Source: Euperipatoides rowelli
Lineage: Eukaryota > Onychophora > Udeonychophora > Euonychophora > Peripatopsidae
Strand: one strand, 5' to 3'
DNA: 12,507 nucleotides
NCBI GenBank assembly: GCA_003024985.2
Contig: PXIH01S0015578.1
Every line of letters starts with the position of its first letter. Within the stretch, counting starts at the first letter, position 1. The notes beneath the pieces are model-generated. The model saw only the letters and a list, made by a program, of their open reading frames with translations. It searched no databases and was not told where the DNA came from. Below, in pieces: positions 7,955 to 12,507 of the stretch. Made by a program: the position numbers and the translations under genes.

Positions 7955-8909
7955 GATCAAGAATGCAATGTTGAATAAGTTGATCATAAGTGTAATGTTG
8001 GCTGAGTTGATTAAGAGTGGAATAATGGGTGAGTTGATCATGAATGCAAAATTGGATGAGTCGATCATGAGTGTAGCGTGGGATGAGTTGATTATGAATG
8101 CACTGTTGGATGAGTTGATCATGAGTAATGTCAGATGAGTTGATCATGAGTAAAATATTTTATGTGTACATCATGAGTGCAATGTTGGATGAGTTGATCA
8201 TGAGTTTGATGTTGGATGAGTTGATCATGAATGCAACAAGGGAAATTGATTATAAATGCAATGCTGGATGAGTTGATATTGAGTGCAATGTTGGTTGAGT
8301 TGATTGTGAGTGCAATATTGGATGAGTTGATCATGAATGCAATATTGAATGAGTTGATGATGAGTGTAATGTGGGATGAGTTGATCATGAGTGTAATGTT
8401 GGATGAGTTGAGTACAATATTGGATGTGTTTACCATGAGTGCAATGCTGGTTGAGTTGATCAAGAATGCAATGTTGAATAAAATGATCATAAGTGTAATA
8501 TAGGATGAGTTGATCATGAGTGCAATATTGGATGAGTTGATCATGAGTGCAATGCTGAATGAGTTGATCAGGTGTAATATTGGATGAGTTGATCATGAAT
8601 AAAATATTTTATGTGTTGATCATGAGTGCAATGTTGGATGAGTTGATCATGAGTGCAATGTTGGATGAGTTGATTAGTAGATGATGTTGTATGAGCTGAT
8701 CATGAATGCAATATTTGGATGAATTGATTATATGAATGCAATGCTGGATGAGATGATATTGAGTGCAATGTTGGATGACTTGATCGTGAGTGCAATATTG
8801 AATGAGTTGATCATGAATGCAATAGTGGATGAGTTGATGAGTGTAATGTGGGATGAGTTAATGAGTACAATATTGGATCTGTTGACCATGAGTCAATGTT
8901 GACTGAATT
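7955..8909. repeat. Higher-order repeat blocks of about 450-500 bp within the minisatellite
   Basis: Five rare variants recur in the same order. GATCAAGAATGCAATGTT starts blocks at 7955, 8458 and 8910. TAAAATATTTTATGTGT lies at 8151 and 8600. TGATATTGAG lies at 8274 and 8754. GTGGGATGAG lies at 8371 and 8848. The truncated unit with GAGTACAATATTGG lies at 8410 and 8863. Block 1 is 503 bp and block 2 is 452 bp. Block 1 has 54 bp (two units) more between the first two markers. Indels of tens of bases shift the other offsets. This shows duplication of a block of about 17 units after the units had already diverged. A third block starts at 8910 but decays after about 9000. Confidence 0.85.
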
Positions 8910-9437
8910 GATCAAGAATGCAATGTTAAATAAGTTGATAAGTCTAATGTTGAATTAGTTGATCATGAGTGCAATATTGGATGAGTTGATCATGAATGCA
9001 ATTTTGGATGATTTGATCATGAAAGAAATGTTGGATGATTTGATCATGAATGAAATGTTGGATGAGCTGATCATCATTATAATGTGGGATGATTTGATCA
9101 TTGTGCAATGTTGGAAGAGTTGATCATGTGTAATATCAAAATAGTTGATCATGAGTGCAATGTTTGATGAGTTGATCATGTGTAATGTTGGATGAGTTGA
9201 CCTGAGTGCAATGTTGGAGGATTTGATCATGAGTGTGGTGTTGGATGAGTTGATTATGAATGCATTATTGGATGAATTGATTGTGAATGCAATGCTGGAT
9301 GATGTGGTCTTGAGTTCAATGTTGGTTGAGTTGATAATGAGTGCAATGTTGGACGAGTTGAGCATGAGTGCAATGTTAGATGAGTTGATCATGAGTATGA
9401 TGTTGAATGAGTTGATCAGGAATGTAATGTTAGAAGA

Positions 9438-9596
9438 GTTGACATTAGTGCAATGTTGGATGAGTTGATCATGAGTGAAATGTTAGTTAAGTTGACATTA
9501 GTGCAATGTTGGATGAGTTTATCATGAGTGTAATGTTAGTTGAGTTGACATTAGTACAATGTTTGATGAGTTTATCATGAGTGATGATGGATGAGT
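9438..9596. repeat. 53-bp dimer sub-array
   Basis: GTTGACATTAGTGCAATG (or TACAATG) starts at 9438, 9491 and 9544, exactly 53 bp apart each time. Each repeat is a 26-bp unit of the shortened GACATTAG type followed by a 27-bp unit ending TGTTAGTTAAG or TGTTAGTTGAG. Three copies are seen, the third with a small deletion near its end. This is a recent local dimer amplification in the array. Confidence 0.88.
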
Positions 9597-10240
9597 TGAT
9601 CATTAGTGTAATGTTAGATGAGTTGACATGAGTGCAATATTAGTTGAGTTGATCATGAATTCAATGTTGCATGAGCTGATCATGAGTGTAATGTAGATTG
9701 AGTTGATCATGAGTGCAATGTTGGATGAGTTGATCATGATTGTAATGTTGGATGAGTTGATCAATATTGGATGAGCTGGTCATGATTGAAATGTGGGATG
9801 TGTTGATATGAGTGCATTGTGGGATGACTTGATCATGAGTGTAATTTTGGATGAGCTGATCATCAGGGCAATGTTGGATGAGTTGATCAAGTGTGCAATA
9901 TTAGATGAGTTGATCAAGAGTACAATGTGGTATGATTTGATCATGGGTGCAATATTGGATTAGTTGATCATGAGTGTGATGTTGGATGAATTATTCATGG
10001 GTGCAATATTGAATGAGTTGATCAAGTGATGTTGGATGAGTTAATCATGAGTGAAATGTTGAATGAGTTGATCATGAGTGTGATGTTGGATGAGTTGATC
10101 ATGAATGTAATATTGGATGAGTTGATCATGAGTGCAATGCAGGATGAGGTGATCTTGAGTGCAATGTTGGGTGAGTCAGTCATGAGTGCAATGTTAAATG
10201 AAGCTGATCTTGAGTGCAATGTTAGATGAGTTGGTCATAA

Positions 10241-10425
10241 GTGTGATGTTGAATGAGTTGATTATGAATGTAATGTTAGATAGTTGACATGAGTGCAATG
10301 TTGGATGAGTTGATAAAGAGTATGATGTTGGATGATTTGATCATATGTGTAATATTAGATGAGTTGACATGTGTGCAATGTTGGGTGAGTTCATAATGAG
10401 TGTGATGTTGCATGAGTTGATTATA
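10241..10425. repeat. 79-80-bp trimer sub-array
   Basis: GTGTGATGTT or GTATGATGTT starts at 10241, 10320 and 10400. The first two copies each hold a TGATGTT unit, a unit ending TTAGAT and a shortened GACATG unit, in that order. The third copy begins the same way but loses the pattern after about 25 bp. A related trimer start occurs alone at 9395. The trimer period differs from the dimer and 450-bp blocks elsewhere in the array. Confidence 0.75.
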
Positions 10426-10847
10426 AGTCAATGTTGAATGAGTCGATCATGAGTGTAATGCTGGAGAAGTTGATCATAAATGCTATGCTGAATGAGTTGA
10501 TCATGATTACAATGTTAAATGAGTTGGTCATTAGTCAATGTCATATAACTAGATTAAGAGTGCAATGAGGTATGACTTGATCACAAGTTCACTGTTGAAA
10601 TAATAGACCATGAGTGTAATGTTGACTGAGATGATCAAGAGTGCCATGCTAATCATGAGTGCATTGTCAGATGAGTTGATCATGAATGTAATGTTGTATG
10701 AGTTGATCATGAGTTAATCATGAGTGTAATGTTGTATGAGTTGATCATGAATGCTATGTTCAAATTGCCCAAATTGTGATAATACATTTTTTCTATAGGT
10801 TACCCACAGGGCTGACACTAGGGGTGAAATGTGGGGGAATATCTTAC

Positions 10848-10886
10848 CTTGATTCATAACATAGTAATAGATTTGATTTAGCTGAT
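10848..10886 (-). other. Possible 39-nt microexon
   Basis: On the minus strand a pyrimidine tract ending CCTCTCTTTTTAG is followed by 39 bases and then CAAG|GTAAGAT, a full-consensus 5' splice site. The candidate exon is a multiple of three. In the one phase that is open across both junctions it reads QLNQIYYYVMNQ between split codons, so skipping would keep frame. I do not recognise the peptide. The rest of the open frame on this strand (down to 10714) runs into the minisatellite and is not convincing. Good splice sites do occur by chance in 12 kb, so this is a candidate only. Confidence 0.25.
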
Positions 10887-11510
10887 CTAAAAAGAGAGGC
10901 CTTAATTTATAATTTTCCACAATAAAATAATTAAAAAAAACACACCAATACAGTAATGTTTTTTATCTGATCTTATTTATAATAAAAATTTAAATATTAA
11001 AATAAAGGCTTATTAGTTATTACAACAGTTTATAGGCATAAATTACACATCTATTTATAAATAGATTTTTAATTTGTAGTCATTTATTAATAGCATTATA
11101 TCACAGTTATCATAATTTTTCCCTTCTATAATTGTATCATCATCATCAGATGTGAGTACAGGATAAGACAAACAATTTCTAACACTTGTTTTAATAAGAT
11201 TCTGACATTTAAGGCTGAGTTTTCTAACTTGAAAGTTATATTGTCAGGGTAGGTAGCTGCAGGAGAAGCATGTACCTCCTGTCAAGAAAATCTTGAAAAA
11301 TTGGATTACATATCCTTTGGTTCAAAACAATCTCTCTGTGTAAGTGGCCCAGTACATAAACAATATAAAAACACCTATTAATTAAACATCTTTAATATTA
11401 TTTACATTACAAGATTTATGTTTTTGGAGGTAAATGTCTGAAGTACTCTCCCACTCCTCATAAAAGATAATACATTATATTATGAAGCTGGGATGTTTTT
11501 TAGTCGATGA

Positions 11511-11532
11511 GAGGAAATCTAACATTTTCCTC
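11511..11532. repeat. Hairpin GAGGAAA / TTTCCTC
   Basis: GAGGAAA (11511-11517) and TTTCCTC (11526-11532) are exact complements around an 8-base loop. It is one of three hairpins in about 430 bp whose left arm is a GAGGAA-type purine run. Confidence 0.65.
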
Positions 11533-11637
11533 CTTCAAATAAACACATATACATTTTTAAAAAATCAGTCACTTCCACATAAATGCATTTGCAAAATGAT
11601 ACCTGTCTATTAATGTGAAATTTGTAAAAGTGAGGTC

Positions 11638-11654
11638 AGGAAAGTATCTTTCCT
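11638..11654. repeat. Hairpin AGGAAAG / CTTTCCT
   Basis: AGGAAAG (11638-11644) and CTTTCCT (11648-11654) are exact complements around the loop TAT, a compact 7-bp stem. The arms are nearly the same sequence as in the hairpins at 11511 and 11923. Confidence 0.7.
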
Positions 11655-11922
11655 CCACAACAAACATGGAAAAAGAAATTCATTAAACATTTATATTTTT
11701 GATATTTTAGTTAAGACTATTGTAGCAAAAGTAAATAGTTCATTCATAATTTATAATGTAATGTGAATGCAGTTTATAACATTTACAACAACTCTCCACT
11801 GGACTTTCTCTTCTTTTCTTATATTCATTTTTCTGTTTCTCAATCTTTGAAATGAAGACATTTTAGTAAATTTCTTACTTAAAATTAATTTAAAATACAT
11901 GAATGATTTTTTTTTTATTAAT

Positions 11923-11940
11923 GAGGAAGCTATCTTCCTC
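11923..11940. repeat. Hairpin GAGGAAG / CTTCCTC
   Basis: GAGGAAG (11923-11929) and CTTCCTC (11934-11940) are exact complements around the loop CTAT. It shares its loop motif (TAT) and arm type with the hairpin at 11638. Confidence 0.7.
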
Positions 11941-12507
11941 TAAGTCAGTTTTTCTTTTTAGATATGGGTCCTTTAAATAATAAAAAAAGAGGCTTTGTAA
12001 AATGTATTATAAGTGCTATTTTGAACAAAAACTAAAATGTTTTATAATTACAAGCAAAATAATGTCCTAGTATGCAAGACCTTGGAGATTTGCTTGAGCA
12101 GACCTCACTGGAAATACAGTACAACAATAGGATATTACAGAAGTCTTTCAATGATTAAAAACACTAGCCTACAGTTATAATGTGCTATTTCGTTGTTTTT
12201 ACTTATTGAATGTGTAGTTCTTTTTGATTAATAATGCAACTTTTATCAATTTTTTTATAAGGCCGGTCAACACTGCGACAAGTAATTTTGCGAACATTCT
12301 TTAATTATTTTATTCAGAAGAATATTTCAAACAATTGTTACAAGTTCCGAATAAAACATTTTCTTTTTTTTTCAAATTACTAAGCATAGTCTAAAACTTA
12401 AACGTTTTTACCAGAATTCTTAGCTGCATTAAGCCTTTACATTATATCATGAAAATTAATTACGAAGAAATTAACAAATTGTATTTCATAGAATAAAAAA
12501 TAAAAAT

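Larger units (their letters stand above)
7801..10760. repeat. 27-bp minisatellite, roughly 110 units
   Basis: The whole stretch is a head-to-tail array of a 27-bp unit with the core TTGATCATGAGTGCAATG followed by TTGGATGAG. Units differ by substitutions (TGCAAT/TGTAAT, ATATT/ATGTT) and by deletions to 26 bp or fewer (the GAGTTGACATGAG type lacks one T). Nearly every unit carries the palindrome TGATCA. The plus strand is G-rich relative to C (9 G and 2 C per consensus unit) and almost free of CpG. The edges (7801-7830 and after about 10530) are more diverged than the middle, as expected when unequal exchange homogenises the interior. Because 27 is divisible by three and three of the six frames lack stops, the array yields open frames of 65-145 codons on both strands. 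Their peptides are just the repeats MLDELIMSA, MINSSNIAL and HDQLIQHCT. Confidence 0.97.
10761..12507. other. Unassigned AT-rich stretch after the minisatellite
   Basis: Array similarity ends at about 10760 with GCTATGTTCAAATTG. The next 90 bases are richer in G and C (ACCCACAGGGCTGACACTAG, then GAAATGTGGGGGAATATC). The remainder is mostly AT-rich, with three short perfect hairpins listed separately and a minus-strand open stretch at about 11120-11275. A small CpG-containing patch lies at 12261-12295 (AAGGCCGGTCAACACTGCG). No gene, transposon domain or RNA gene is recognised. Confidence 0.55.

Noticed and set aside
7869-9468. Open frames of 65-145 codons on both strands (for example minus 8955-9392 and plus 8231-8503)
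   Set aside because: They are by-products of a 27-bp unit whose length is divisible by three and whose consensus lacks stops in three frames. They overlap each other, encode only the repeated nonapeptides and end at random indels.
8880-10175. AP-1-like TGAGTCA sites at about 8889 and 10166
   Set aside because: They are one-base-deletion variants of the ATGAGTGCAATG segment of the minisatellite unit, so the match needs no regulatory explanation.
7801-10760. CRISPR array
   Set aside because: The repeats are directly contiguous with no unique spacers of constant length, and the sequence is eukaryotic in character.
10022-10920. Minus-strand frames at 10022-10219 and 10714-10920 and the plus-strand frame at 10026-10229
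   Set aside because: The first and last are minisatellite shadows. The second enters the array and ends in repeat peptide; only its possible 39-nt splice-bounded part is kept as a candidate.
7702-11420. CATTACAAGATTT occurring on both sides of the minisatellite (about 7702 and 11404)
   Set aside because: A shared 13-mer is expected about once by chance in a window of this size and composition, and similarity does not extend enough to call flanking duplications.
1-12507. tRNA, rRNA and other standard RNA genes
   Set aside because: No A-box/B-box pair with a cloverleaf, and no rRNA or snRNA signature was seen on either strand.

Overview
This is an AT-rich eukaryotic window with no intact gene that I can support. 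Introns and untranslated sequence cannot be ruled out, but everything I recognise is repeat-derived. The Ty3/gypsy pol fragments use animal-type wording (for example NYSQLDEEAL and VLSRLP), the base composition is strongly AT-rich, and old decayed retroelements lie far apart in unrecognisable sequence. That fits an animal, plausibly a vertebrate, with a large repeat-rich genome. The organism call is inference only.

Layout. (1) Positions 1-700 look like the 3' part of a decayed retroelement or an old terminal exon: a partly open frame, a textbook splice-acceptor tract at about 336-363, a GC-richer island and an AATAAA at 650. (2) Positions 700-2340 hold nothing recognisable except a perfect 11-bp hairpin at 1066-1090 with a third matching arm. 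(3) Positions 2344-4841 are an internally deleted Ty3/gypsy LTR retrotransposon. Two diverged LTRs of about 195 bp flank a pol remnant that runs from RNase H through the integrase zinc-finger region, catalytic core and C-terminal domain. Gag, protease and reverse transcriptase are missing. A separate insertion of about 350 bp (3606-3955) splits the integrase core. (4) Positions 4842-7800 are mostly unassigned. A 58-codon GC-richer frame at 6480-6656 resembles a scrap of a non-LTR retrotransposon endonuclease domain. (5) Positions 7801-10760 are a minisatellite of roughly 110 tandem copies of a 27-bp unit. It contains nested higher-order repeats: ordered blocks of about 450-500 bp, a 53-bp dimer block and a 79-80-bp trimer block. 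(6) Positions 10761-12507 are unassigned AT-rich sequence with several short perfect hairpins. A 39-bp stretch on the minus strand is bracketed by good acceptor and donor sites and could be a microexon.

No metabolic or defence system is visible. The most informative structure is the minisatellite. Its unit length is a multiple of three and three of its six frames lack stops, so it produces long but spurious open frames on both strands. Its mixed repeat periods record how the array grew.
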